NCBI RefSeq assembly: GCF_040869045.1
Contig: NC_090322.1
Span: 182,713,477 to 182,777,476 of the forward strand
Direction: 5' to 3'
DNA length: 64,000 bases
Source: Eurosta solidaginis
Taxonomy: Eukaryota > Arthropoda > Insecta > Diptera > Tephritidae
Below, one piece after another: positions 1 to 10,181 of the stretch (position 1 is the stretch's first letter; each line of letters begins with the position of its first letter). The position numbers and the translations under genes are program-made. Under the pieces are notes generated by a model that was not told where the DNA came from, searched no databases, and was given only the letters and a program-made list of their open reading frames with translations.

Positions 1-83
1 TTACTGCATTTTCGGTAATTTAGTTTAATTTCCTTTTTGGCATTGTCATTTGTGGGGTGGTGCGGTTGCCTTGACTGATGTTC

Positions 84-2278
84 TTATACTCAGCTGAGCA
101 GAGCTCACAGAGTATATTAACTTTGTTCGCATAACGGTAATCCGTAACGGCAAAAACTAATCGAGATAGATATAGACTTCTATATATCAAAATGATCTGG
201 GTGAAAAAAGAAATTCATTTAGCCATGTCCGTCCGTCCGTCTGTCCGTCCGTCTGTAAACACGATAACTTGAGTAAATTTTGAGGGATCTTGATGAAATT
301 TGGTATGTAGGTTCCTGGGCGCTCATCTCATAAAATGAACGAAATCGGACTACAACCACGCCCACTTTTTCGATATCGAAAATTTCGAAAAACTGAAAAA
401 GTGCGATAATTCATTACAAAAGACCGATAAAGCGACGAAACTTGGTAGATGAGTTGAATTTATGACGCAAAATAGAAAATTAGTAAAATTTTGGAAAATG
501 GGCGTGGCACCGCCCACTTTTAAAAGAAGGTAATTTAAAACTTTTGCAAGCTGTAATTTGGCAGTCGTTGAAGATATCATGATGAAATTTAGCAGGAACG
601 TTACTCTTATTACTATATGTACGCTTAATAAAAATTAGCAAAATCGGAGAAGGACCACGCCCACTTTTAAAAAAAAATTTTTTTTTAAGTAAAATTTTAA
701 CAAAAAATTTAATATCTTTACAGTATATAAGTAAATTATGTCAAGATTCAACTCCAGTAATGATATGGTGCAACAAAATACAAAAATAAAAGAAAATTTA
801 AAAATGGGCGTGGCTCCGCCCTTTTTAATTTAATTTGTCTAGGATACTTTTAACGCCATAAGTCGAACAAAAATTAACCAATCCTTTTGAAATTTGGTAG
901 GGGCATAGATTTTATGGCGTTAACTGTTTTCTGTGAAAATGGGCGAAATCGGTTGATGCCACGCCCAGTTTTTATACACAGTCGTCCGTCTGTCCTTCCG
1001 CATGGCCGTTAACACGATAACTTGAGCAAAAATCGATATATCTTTACTAAACTCAGTTCACGTACTTATCTGAACCCACTTTATCTTGGTATGAAAAATG
1101 AACGAAATCCGACTATAACCACGCCCACTTTTTCGATATCGAATATTGCGAAAAATGAAAAAAATGCCATAATTCTATACCAAATACGAAAAAAGGGATG
1201 AAACATGGTAAGGTAAGGATTGTTTTATTGACGCGAAATATAACTTTAGAAAAAACTTTATAAAATGGTTGTGACACCTACCATATTATGTAGAAGAAAA
1301 TGAAAAAGTTATGCAGGGCGAAATAAAAAACCTGGCAGGTATTACATATATAAATAAATTAGCGGTATCCAACAGATGATGTTCTGGGTCACCCTGGTCC
1401 ACATTTTGGTCGATATCTGGAAAACGCCTTCACATATACAACTACCACCACTCCCTTTTAAAACTCTCATTAATACCTTTAATTTGATACCCATATCGTA
1501 CAAACTCATTCTAGAGTCACCCCTGGTCCACCTTTATGGCGATATTTCGAAAAGCCGAACACCTATAGAACGAAGGCCCACTCCCTTTTAAAAATACTCA
1601 TTAACACCTTTCATTTGATACCCATATCGTACAAACAAAGTCTAGAGTCACCCCTGGTCCACCTTTATTGCGATACCTCGAAAATGCGTCCAAATATAGA
1701 ACTAAGGCCCACTCCCTCTTAAAATACTCATTAACTCCTTTGGTTTGATACCCATATTGCACAAACGAATTCTAGAGTCACCCCTGGCCCACCTTTATGG
1801 CGATATCTGGAAACGTCGTCCACCTATAGAACAAAGGCTCACTCCCTTTTAAAATACTCATTAACACCTTTCGTTTGATGCCCATATTGTGCAAACAAAT
1901 TCTAGGGTCACCCCTGGGCCACCTTTATGGCGATATCTCGAAACGGCGTCCACCTATGGAACTAAGGATTACTCCCTTTTAAAATGCTCATTAACACCTT
2001 TCATTTGATACCCATATCGTACAAACGCATTCTAGAGTCACCCCTGGTCCATCTTTACGGCGATATCTCGAAAAGGCGTCCATCTATAGAACTTAGGTCC
2101 ACGCCCTCATAAAATACTCTTTAATGCCTTTCATTTGATACACATGTCACACAAACACATTCCAGGGTTTCCCTCGGTTCATTTTCCTACATGGTTATTT
2201 TCCCTTATGTTGTCACCTTAGCTCTCAACTAAGTATGTAATGTTCGGTTACACCCGAACTTAACCTTCCTTACTTGTT
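84..2278 (+). mobile_element. INE-1/Helentron-like non-autonomous element, copy A (HINE A)
   Basis: Non-coding element that begins at the ACTCAG...CTCACAGAGTATATTA end and finishes in a stem-loop (GTTCGG...CCGAAC, about 2243-2260) followed by CCTTCCTTACTTG. I take the stem-loop end as 3'. It contains a GTCCGTCCGTCTGTCC microsatellite (about 229-256), several blocks of the type GGGCGTGGCACCGCCCACTTTT, and a 130-bp tandem array. INE-1/DINE-1 elements of flies have the same parts (CCGTCTGTCC microsatellite, 3' stem-loop, no ORF, no CTRR end), so the class is an inference from architecture. A second copy (35617-38752) lies in the opposite orientation. The short ORFs inside are chance frames in repeats. 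Confidence 0.6.
1376..2190 (+). repeat. 130-bp tandem array, about 6-7 units, inside HINE A
   Basis: The marker TCTAGAGTCACCCCTGG or a close variant recurs at about 1381, 1511, 1641, 1771, 1901, 2031 and 2161, an exact 130-bp period. Units also share TTTGATACCCATATCGTACAAAC and GGCGATATCTCGAAAA blocks. They differ by scattered substitutions. The same unit forms a 12-unit array in HINE D. Confidence 0.85.
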
Positions 2279-2700
2279 TTTAATTTCATTGCTGTTGCTT
2301 TTTTTGATTGCCAGTAATGCTTTTGCAGTTGAATTGATATTATTGTATGTTTATGCCTGTTGAAAGCAATTTTTAAAATTAATTTGATAGAAATTCAAGT
2401 AAAAAAAAGCTTATAAAAAACCAAAATCTTATTTTTCGCTTGAGGTTCTTACTGTGCACTAATCACTTAAATGCATTTTGCTTTTAATTTCAATCAAAAT
2501 ATAAACAGAGCATAGCATGAAGTAGGATTTGTCACATGACGTTCAGTAAAGAATTTGTGATGATTAGGCAATTGATGTGATTTTTATATAATTCAATTGT
2601 TCATGATGGTCTTTCAATTAGAAACCACTACTCCATACTCGGTTCTAGGTTATCTAAGAGCGGTCTAGCTTAAGTAGCGGATGGGATACGGAAGATATCT
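2279..2700. other. AT-rich spacer, nothing recognised
   Basis: Sequence between HINE A and the LINE remnant. No ORF, tRNA-like fold or repeat unit is visible. The last part (from about 2640) may already be decayed LINE sequence, since the RT-like frame continues directly from it. Confidence 0.5.
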
Positions 2701-2715
2701 TTCCGTGAATCGTCG

Positions 2716-3270
2716 TTGCACTTTCGAGCCTTTCTAATTGAACTAACCCCAGATAGCCTGAAACAGGCCTTAGCCATGATACAGATGACAAATAAAGAAT
2801 CTGTGGTTACCAGTGCTATCACTATCAGCTCAGCCAGAATTGGGAAGGACCTCTCCGAGCGGTTCGAAACTAAACGAGGTTTTAGACAGGGTGACCCCAT
2901 ACCGTGCGATTTCATTAAGTTGATGCTGGAGAAAATTATACTAGCTGCAAAACTTAACCGCTCTGGAACAAAATTCTATAAAAGCGTGCAATTACTGGCG
3001 TATGCTGATGGCATTGATATCATCGGCCTGAATGCCCGCGCCGTAAGTTCTGCTTATTCCAAACTAGAAAGAAAAGAAAGAAGCGGAAAAGGTGGGTTTG
3101 GTGGTGAATGAGTGAAAATGAAGTACCTGCGCCTTGGCAACCATAATTTCGATATAGTAAAAGACATATTTGGGAGCCAGCATTAACACAAACAACAACA
3201 TCAGCTCTGATATCCATCGAAGAATCACTCTTGCCAATAAATGCTACTTTGGACTTGGTAGGCAATAGTT
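2716..3270 (+). pseudogene. Reverse transcriptase fragment of a non-LTR retrotransposon (5' part)
   Basis: The open frame 2716-3111 encodes a piece of a LINE reverse transcriptase. Visible motifs are the palm block ETKRGFRQGDPIPCDF and the catalytic block QLLAYADGIDIIG, where the usual YADD reads YADG, so the second catalytic aspartate is lost. After 3111 the same protein continues with stops and frameshifts (recognisable YLRLGNHNFDIVKD and later ITLANKCYFGL-like stretches) up to the MITE insertion at 3277. It resumes after 3846. It is non-functional. The clade cannot be fixed from this fragment. Confidence 0.75.
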
Positions 3271-3276
3271 GAAAAG

Positions 3277-3846
3277 TAATACTGTTTTCACACAGACGGC
3301 TTATTGAATAATAAAGGCAGTTTTCTACATTAACGCTTATTGAGCTCAATCTTCCCTACAAAATACGAATCTATAATTATTTCATTAGTAGCTAATCGAA
3401 TGCCTAATGAAGTCAAAAGCACAATGCAACTCTGTTGGCAGCCTTCCGCTTCTTAGTTTTTGGTGTGTTCAGTGCTTAAAAATGTCATTTGTCAAAGTAA
3501 ATGTCATTGTCTGCATGGCGGAACGATACAAGGTGGCCGCATCGAACAGCTGATTATAACCTTTTCTATTTGATTTGATACATCAACTACCGGCGCAGTA
3601 CGATTTTGACATTTGTCCATCGAATTTACAAGTACACGGAATTTTTTTTGTTTGTAGGTATGTCACCATGCTGCCACCTTGTATCGTTCCGCCATGATTG
3701 TCTGTCATATAGCATTGTCATTTTATTCGCTTGACATTTCATCCTTCATACTAATCGAGCAGTTACTTCTGTGTGGAAGCAAAAAATTTACGATTTCATT
3801 AGAAGGTGAAATGAGATCATTAAGTTTCTGTGTGAAAACAGTATTA
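3277..3846. mobile_element. MITE with about 19-bp terminal inverted repeats, inserted in the LINE
   Basis: It begins TAATACTGTTTTCACACAGA and ends with the inverse, CTGTGTGAAAACAGTATTA. It interrupts the LINE frame precisely: the residues before 3277 and after 3846 belong to adjoining parts of the same LINE protein. The target duplication is short (2-3 bp) and ambiguous, so the superfamily is not assigned. It carries a second element at 3514-3696. Without that insert it is about 379 bp and has no coding capacity. Confidence 0.75.
3514..3696. mobile_element. P-superfamily-like MITE with 8-bp target site duplication
   Basis: A 183-bp element with inverted termini CATGGCGGAACGATACAAGG...(TGGC). 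It is flanked by perfect 8-bp direct repeats ATTGTCTG at 3506-3513 and 3697-3704. The D. melanogaster P-element terminus also starts CATG and has AAGGTGG at the same spacing. By my recollection about 21 of 31 positions agree and most differences are transitions. P elements make 8-bp duplications. It has no ORF, so it is a non-autonomous derivative nested inside the MITE at 3277-3846. Confidence 0.75.
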
Positions 3847-4262
3847 AGCCTTCTTTCGAAAACGAAAATCATGCTCTACAAGTCACTGATCGCACGCGTC
3901 CTGCTATATGGTGCAGAAGCATGGACCATGACAACGTCAGATGAAGCGGCTATACGAGTGCTCGAGAGAAAAGTTCTTTGAAAGATTTATGAGCCTCTAC
4001 GCGTTGGATATGTAGAGTACTGAAGAAGATTTAATAATGAGCTGTACGACATCAACATAGTCCAGCGAATTTAAAAGTAACGGCTGCGCTGGTTAGGCGA
4101 TGTTATACGAATGAAAGATGACGCTCCGGTTAAAAAAAATATTTTTGTCCGAATCCGCCTATGGTATAAAGAGGGCGGCCCCCACTCCACTGGAAGGACC
4201 GGGTGAAAAACTATTTAAACTCCCATGGTGTGACCAATTGGCGGGCGCCAGTTTTCAGTTTT
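3847..4262 (+). pseudogene. LINE remnant continued (C-terminal part after the MITE)
   Basis: It continues the LINE broken at 3277. The frame reads SLLSKTKIMLYKSLIARVL then LLYGAEAWTMTTSDEA, ELYDINIVQRI and RLRWLGDVIRMKDDAP, the typical post-RT region of a LINE ORF2, but with in-frame stops (for example after ERKVL at 3981). The 100-residue frame 3679-3981 is a chimera of MITE and LINE sequence, not a gene. The same family is present at 12955-13340. Confidence 0.7.
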
Positions 4263-4507
4263 CGTCGGATTAAGCGCCAATTAAGGAGAAGAAGGTTATC
4301 AGGGTAGATGCTGAAAGGCTGGCCTGATAGACCCATCTTGTACGCTTTTTTTTCACTGAGGTCCGCTCTAGTGTTGTTAACTTTATCGCAATTATTATAA
4401 TACAAAGTTATGAGCATAACCTTAATTAATACATTTTGTCCTCTAAATCAATATAATTAAAAGATTTCTATTAAACAAACTTGTTATGCATGTACAACAG
4501 CAAACAC

Positions 4508-5498
4508 TAAAATAGTAGTGGCAATTTTTATCAAATTTCGTCAGTTGAATCCTTTTGTTGTTTTCGATAATTTAAGAAAATCTAGGCAAGCCAATCTCAA
4601 AAAAGTTTTTTCAAATGTTTCGACACTTTTTATTTAGAATTTTCTGAATTTTTTTGAGTACCCAGTTTTGTAGGCCAATAAATTTTAGGCCGAAAAGTAC
4701 AAACTTTAGACTCTCAAAGTTCTCATTGATTTGTGATAATTTTTTGTGAGAGGTTTTTCAGATTTTCTTCTAAAAAATAAAGTTATGCGACTTTTGTATG
4801 GAAAATAATATAAGTATAACTATAAATATGGGTAAAGAAATTGTCAAAAGCGGATACGAATTTTTAGAGACCCATACTTGTACTTAACCCTCCGATTAGC
4901 GGTGAATAAATGCCACACATTTTAGCGTTGTCGTCTGGCCAGACGAAATTTGACACTTCGAACTTTATCCACAAATATTTGAATTTTTATTTAAATTTTG
5001 AAAAAAACTCGTCGCACACTGTGTAAGTTTGAATTTTTATTGATAAATTTTGAAATGAGTTCGATCTATGTGGTCTTATAGGCTTAAAAATATATTCGAC
5101 TAGCCAGACGACAACGCTAAAATGTGACGTAATCAACTTTGGTAAAAAAAAAGATAAAATAGAAAGAAAAAATATCGATTTCGGAATTATTATAAAGACA
5201 GCCTCTAAACTTAAAAAGTCACTAAAGCTTTTCATGATCGGTTGGGTAGAAGTAAAGTTATTCACGAAAATAAAGCCTTCTCGTCTGGTCAGACGCCACA
5301 ATCTATCGGAGGGTCAAAGTATAAAAAAGTTCGAAATTTTTGTAAGATTTCTCGAGTCCTCGAATTTTTTCGAAAGCATTTTCGAGATTGCTTTGCAAAA
5401 TTCACAGAGTTAAAATAAAATCGTAAAAAAAATAAAAATGTAGTGGAGGGAATTTGAAAAAAAAAGAAAAAAAAAAAAAATTGCCACTGCTATTTTCG
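4508..5498. mobile_element. Inverted-repeat (foldback/MITE-like) element with nested insertion
   Basis: The left end AATAGTAGTGGCAATTTTT (4512) is matched by an inverse AAATTGCCACTGCTATTTT at the right end (about 5480-5497). Internal blocks such as a TTTTTTTGAGTACCCAGTTTTGTAGGCC segment have relatives at 33590-33850 and, better preserved, at 45121-45683. No transposase is visible. The frame 4987-5301 on the minus strand is an inverted-repeat shadow. A further inverted-repeat unit is nested at about 4882-5314. Confidence 0.5.
4882..5314. mobile_element. Nested inverted-repeat unit with ACCCTCCGAT ends
   Basis: ACCCTCCGAT at about 4885 and its inverse ATCGGAGGGT at about 5304 bracket the unit. 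Inside, CACATTTTAGCGTTGTCGTC (about 4916) is repeated inverted near 5105-5128, each next to a GTCTGGCCAGAC or TAGCCAGAC palindrome. A third partial copy of the palindrome sits at about 5281-5293. There is no coding capacity. I read it as a small MITE inserted in the 4508-5498 element. The target duplication is not clear. Confidence 0.45.
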
Positions 5499-6020
5499 TG
5501 TTCGCTGCTGTGCATAGTCATGATCAACTGTCACAAATTACAAATGAGCAACAACATCAAAGCATGTCTATAATTACGAACTCATCCGATAACGAGCACA
5601 TTGACTTAATTTACAATGTTTGCAATTCATTCATTAAATACAATGTAATTACTAAAATGCGCGATCTATGATTGATAACAAATTGAAAAAAGAAGAAATA
5701 AACGTAATTAGATGAAATAAGTGCTAAATAAAAGTAATTAACTTGTTAATGTAAATTAAATATTTACAAATATTTTTACACTGATTAGCCGCATCAGAAT
5801 CACAACCATTAGATTGGAAATAGATCATCATATGCATTTTATTACGCAGTACTGGGGGAGGGAATTCTCGTTCTGTAAAGCGATGAAGTAAAAAATGGCA
5901 TACGTTTAAATCAATTTCTTTGCAACTTTTTTTTATTTCTCCGTTTCAAAGAAGAAGAATCCTCCCATGATGCTCTAAATTCATTTAGAGATTGCTTACA
6001 ATACTTTTGATGTTCACGAT
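5499..6020. other. AT-rich spacer, nothing recognised
   Basis: No repeat unit, ORF or RNA motif is visible. The minus-strand frame 5911-6252 overlaps the neighbouring SINE and is not a gene. Confidence 0.5.
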
Positions 6021-6306
6021 TTTTGTTGTTGCTGCAGCGATGAAGATACTCCCTGAAGTGGAGAGTGTATCGATGTTGATGGTCCTTTGGCGGATAAAGA
6101 TCCAGTACGTTCCGGTAACGATTTAATATAACCACATTGTACCTTCCAGCCCATCTCGCCCCCGCCCCTAGATACATTAGGAACTTGGGGTCACCAGTGC
6201 GTTGATTAGATAAGCTATAAATTGCACTGGCAACCCATTGAATCATTTGCACCTTACCACAGGCATATCTGCCGCGGGTATATTCTTATCCCCCTACGCC
6301 GTTGGG
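6021..6306 (-). mobile_element. SINE-like element (GTT/CAA-tailed family), degraded copy
   Basis: On the minus strand it ends in a CTGCAGCAACAAC tail and carries the family blocks TACCGGAACGTACTGGATC, ATCAACATCGATACACTCTCC and TATACCCGCGGCAGATATGCC. The complete copy at 14005-14420 defines the family. This one has many substitutions and a missing centre. Confidence 0.6.
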
Positions 6307-6543
6307 TTAATCTTTAATTCACACAATTCATGCATAATAAATAAATAGCTAAGTAGATAAATCAAACAAAAAATTAGAATAAGCCTAGTGAAAGTGTTTT
6401 CAGCCAGAGTATTCATGGAGCAAAGCGTCTCTCGTTGAATTACAGAAGCTATCTTCAATATCGCCTTGTTCACACTTCATGAATATTCCAAACTGATGGG
6501 TCTGATATTTTGAGTCGACTTTGACTAAAACTTTAAGTAATTT

Positions 6544-6949
6544 AGATTTATATGAATTATTTCAGGCTTGGCTGATCCATTTATTTTGGTGCAAATGAAA
6601 GAATTCAATTCACCATTCTGCCCAACGTTTCGCTGACAAATTTCAGCATCATCAGGGGCAACTCTGTTTATTTTTAAAAAACAAAAGACATATATCAATT
6701 ATACATTCGCACAAACAGAAGAAATAAATGCACTTGCATTTTCGCAATACTCACTGCAAGTGCATTTATTTCTTCTGTTTGTGCGAATGTATAATTGATA
6801 TATGTCTTTTGTTTTTTAAAAATAAACAGAGTTGCCCCTGATGATGCTGAAATTTGTCAGCGAAACGTTGGGCAGAATGGTGAATTGAATTCTTTCATTT
6901 GCACCAAAATAAATGGATCAGCCAAGCCTGAAATAATTCATATAAATCT
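6544..6949. repeat. Perfect 195-bp inverted repeat with 16-nt spacer
   Basis: Arm 6544-6738 is the exact reverse complement of 6755-6949. I compared the arms base by base and saw no mismatch. The spacer is TTTTCGCAATACTCAC. The arms hold CAACGTTTCGCTGACAAATT and its inverse, which forms a hammerhead-like core on either strand. There is no ORF. Transcription would give a 195-bp hairpin. It may be a fragment of a Penelope-like element with inverted terminal repeats, or a recent foldback; neither is proven. Confidence 0.95.
6826..6884 (+). ncRNA. Hammerhead-ribozyme-like motif (minimal type I)
   Basis: The + strand reads ..TTGCCC-CTGATGA-(T)GCTGA..TCAGC-GAAA-CGTT-GGGCAG.. In order these fit stem I 5' strand, CUGAUGA core, a 5-bp stem II, GAAA core, a very short self-complementary stem III region with a GUU cleavage triplet, and stem I 3' strand pairing UUGCCC with GGGCAG. 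One extra U between the core and stem II is not canonical. Hammerheads with short stem III are known in Penelope-like elements. The mirrored motif occurs on the minus strand of the left arm. Confidence 0.4.
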
Positions 6950-7023
6950 TAATTCGAACTGATCGAAAAAATTACAAGAATTTAAGTAATTTATCTTCAT
7001 AGTAATTTAAGAAGTCTGTGATT

Positions 7024-7300
7024 CAATCAAAGTAAAGTCAAGTCAAAGTAAAGTCAAAGCCGAGTCAAGTCAAGTTAAAATCGAGTTAAAGTCAAGGCAA
7101 AGTCGGGTTTGAGGCGAGCCAAAGTCGAGCTTGGGTGAAGCCAAAGTCGAGTTAGAGTCGAGCCAAAGAATAGTCATTGTCAAGTCAAAGTCGAGTGAAA
7201 GTCAAAGCAAAGTCAAGTCAAAGTTAAGTCAAAGTCAAGTTAGGGATAAGTTAAAGTAAAGGCAAAGTCGAATCAAAGTCTATTTAAAGTCAAGCCAACG
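7024..7300. repeat. Degenerate AAAGTC/AAGTCA minisatellite
   Basis: About 280 bp made of variants of AAAGTCAAGTCAAAGTCGAG with an underlying 5-6-bp period. Units are imperfect (GAGCC, GGGTT, AAGCC interruptions). No coding potential. Confidence 0.8.
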
Positions 7301-7640
7301 TTCTTAGAAAACAAAATGTTTTGACAATGCATTCTGCTTAGCTGCTTTGTGAATTATGGTATCACTTCTCATATCTAGCATTATATTCGAATAACGGCGA
7401 AGTTATGGAAATTGCTTTCGTAACACTGCCGGAAAAGAGTTCAGGGGATTCAAGAGAAGCTGCTTGCATTAATAGAAGGGTTGACCCTTCTCGGGCGATT
7501 GGTTCGTGGGTCTTGTATATATGTATCTTTGGGGTTACATGAATATAAGACTTTCAAGTATAATAATGTAGTGTGTAGCCGAGTTATAAACTGATTTGTC
7601 AAACTAGTAAATGATACTGCTGCTGCTGACCCTGCATACA
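7301..7640. other. Unannotated spacer before a LINE remnant
   Basis: No clear feature. Short frames on the minus strand (7450-7683, 7604-7846) are not supported by any recognisable domain. Confidence 0.4.
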
Positions 7641-9236
7641 TTGAATGAGGTTGATCGATCGAAAAATCCAAACAACAGGCCATCAGACATGCACATAGCG
7701 CCTGCTACTACCATCACCGCCACAGAGGTTGAAGAAACCATCAAACTTGCTATAACATCCCCAATATTAGGCCCAGAGGGCAAAGCCATGGCGATGTCTA
7801 AAAAACTAGGCCAGAAATGATTCAAATATCTACCGCATGGCTTCAACCTGTATTTTTCCCTCCGTCATCCCTGAAAATGTAAAATGCCGATAGTTGTACC
7901 GCTACTTAAGCATGGTAAACCAGCTAACGTAACTCAATCATACCATCCGATATCTCGCCTACCGCCGGTGGCCAAACCACTCAAAGCCATTCTGTTCCCC
8001 TATTTCACCATACCCCTCAACTTGCCAATCATTAGGATGACTTTCGAAAACTAAATAGCACTACCACCGCGCTAAATGCTATCAACAAATATATAAATTG
8101 CGGATTGAATCAAGAATCCTACTACAGAACAGTACTCGTAGCGCTAGACTTATCAAAAGCTTTTGATACAGTCAACCACTGCACGTCACTGCAAGACTTG
8201 GAAGGGTCCCACCGTCCTTCTAGTCTCAAAAGATGAACTGAAAATTATATGTTTGGCCGGCAAGCTCGCGAAACCTGACATTGACACCGACCAAATCCTC
8301 GGCAACCTGGACAAGACAAATGTCGACCATATTGGAAATCTATGTCGAAGGTATTACGCTACCGACTGTATTACATCCAAAGATACTGGGTATGACGTTC
8401 GATCAGGAGCTACATTTTAATTGTATCTAAAATCTAGATCCGTAAGAAAATCTTCAAATCTCTTGCCTGCGGGTAAAGATAAAAAAATGCTCATTACCAC
8501 TTACAAAGCAATTGGCCGCCCGCTTGCATGTTACGCGTCGCCAATATGGTCGCCGAGCATAAAGGATACACACTGGAAGAAACTACAGACCTGTCGCAAC
8601 GGCGCTACGGATTGTTTTCTTATGTCCACAGAAGAGCATTTACACTGCGAGGCGAGAGTACCCCTCATAAGGGAGATAAATTAAATGCTGAACAAACAGT
8701 TTCTGCTGAATACCCGAAAACCTGGAAGTCCCAACAGACATCTTATTGAAGATGCCCTCCTCACAGGGATCTAAGAAGTCATATCCGCAAGCATTATGAG
8801 GAAATACGGCATCTGAGAGCTCAGACGTATGTAGAAAAAAGCCAGAAAGAGGTTCTCAGGGATATCCACAAAATGCGTCGCACCTCTATGTCAGGAATTG
8901 CCCGGCGAACCCCGTTCCTAAAGTCAAATACCCTAAACTGGCAGTAGGGGAAAGCAACCTTCCCAGGGAGCGCGTCATTCTAGCTGAACTTTGATCTGGA
9001 TACTGTAACAGGTTAAATTCTTACCTATCTAGAATCAACCCCGATACACATAATGCATATCCTGCCTGGAATGTCTTTCCACATAACACCAACCAACTTT
9101 TCAATTGCAATGCGGAACCAAGGCCTCCAACATCCCTTTATCTCTAGTCCACTCCTGTTGTTTCCTCGGACTCCCGTTGTTGGATACTATTTGTGAGTGG
9201 TCGCACCTATTGCATGAGGCGAAGCACTGCTACAAC
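7640..9236 (+). pseudogene. Decayed Jockey-like LINE ORF2 remnant
   Basis: Recognisable pieces in order, split over several frames: VPLLKHGKPANVTQSYHPIS (RT start, about 7890), TTTALNAINKYINCGLNQ, then LVALDLSKAFDTVNHC with the first catalytic Asp (about 8140-8180). The YADD region is absent because of an internal deletion. Later come KILGMTFDQE-like and ACYASPIWSPSIKDTHWKKL (about 8530-8590) and a C-terminal zinc-motif region. The 3' end reads GCGAAGCACTGCTACAACAAC, as in the better copy at 40293-40771. Many stops and frameshifts; non-functional. Confidence 0.75.
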
Positions 9237-10055
9237 AACATCCCTGTGTGTGGGAAAATTCTAAAGCTGTGCGATGCCTGACAACATTCTTCACAATCTC
9301 TAAAACATCAAGTTCTGTGAATATTGATTGATACCGTTTAACGGTTTATAGTTTAGCATAAGTATATTATGTCCAATAAGGAAAAACAACAAAAAGTTAC
9401 CAGCCTGTTACAATTTCATTATACTTGTTTTCTTCAATTGCGTTTGTTGGTGTTGTTTCTTGTCGCTAATGGCACATAATGTAAGTTTTTAAATAAATTA
9501 ATAAATAGCAAATGTTTTGTTTACTCTCTGATTTTCTCTCACCAATAAGTTTCTTTTTTCGCGTTCTTCTCTTCTTTTTCGTTATCGCGCCCACATACTC
9601 GTTGTTTCTTCGATCTTTGCTATAATTTAATTTTTCCTATTAATATATTCCATTAGCAATAGGCTACAACAATAACAGCAACAACGACAAAAACTCTAAC
9701 AATGACAACAGCTACGTAGTACATTAACCATGCTAATGACAGCGGCATTTGTTGGCTTGCAGTTGTTGTTATTGCTACCGCTGGTGTATTCCCACTTAAT
9801 AAGGGCGCAACAAGCTTGTTAACAACGAAAACAACTAATGATCGATCGCGCTAACAACCGCCTCTTACACTACCATATCCGATATGCACTCGCTGAGTTC
9901 CATACAAAAAATACTCGAATGCACTTAGAAATGCATTAAGCGCGATCAGTACATGCGCATATATATATGTATATGTGTTTGTGTGTGTGCTTGTTTGATT
10001 TTTAATTAAATGTGATTAATATTAAAAGGCAAGCAAACCAACGAGTACAGCGCGC
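9237..10055. other. Non-coding DNA, possibly upstream of a host exon
   Basis: No repeat family was recognised. It holds CA/AC-rich simple sequence (9660-9710) and a TATATATGTATATGTGTTTGTGTGTGTG stretch (about 9960). The texture (CAACAACAAC, poly-T, TGTGTG) is like ordinary fly intergenic or promoter DNA. Confidence 0.4.
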
Positions 10056-10180
10056 GCGTTATATTGTAAGATAGTTTGGTGGTGAAGCGTTCAAGCAAAG
10101 CAGCAGCGAGTGGTGCAGACAACGTTAAGCGGCACGATCGCATAGACGACAACAACAAGTTTGAACGGGAAATATATTCG
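10056..10180 (+). other. Candidate non-coding first exon with 5' splice site
   Basis: A TATA-like TTATATTG (about 10059) is followed at about 33 bp by an initiator-like GTTCAAGC, then purine-rich, CAGCAGCGAG- and ACGACAACAACAAG-containing sequence typical of fly 5' UTRs. It ends at ATATATTC|GTAAGTGG, a strong donor-like site with GT at 10180-10181. There is no ATG-led ORF. Nothing downstream in the window is a convincing acceptor exon, so the rest of the gene would lie outside. Tentative. Confidence 0.3.
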
Positions 10181-10181
10181 T

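Noticed and set aside
3679..3981. 100-aa frame as a small gene
   Set aside because: It crosses the MITE/LINE junction at 3846 and is a chimera of the two.
7024..7300. CRISPR-like array
   Set aside because: Units are only 5-6 bp, without spacers. The genome is animal; it is a minisatellite.
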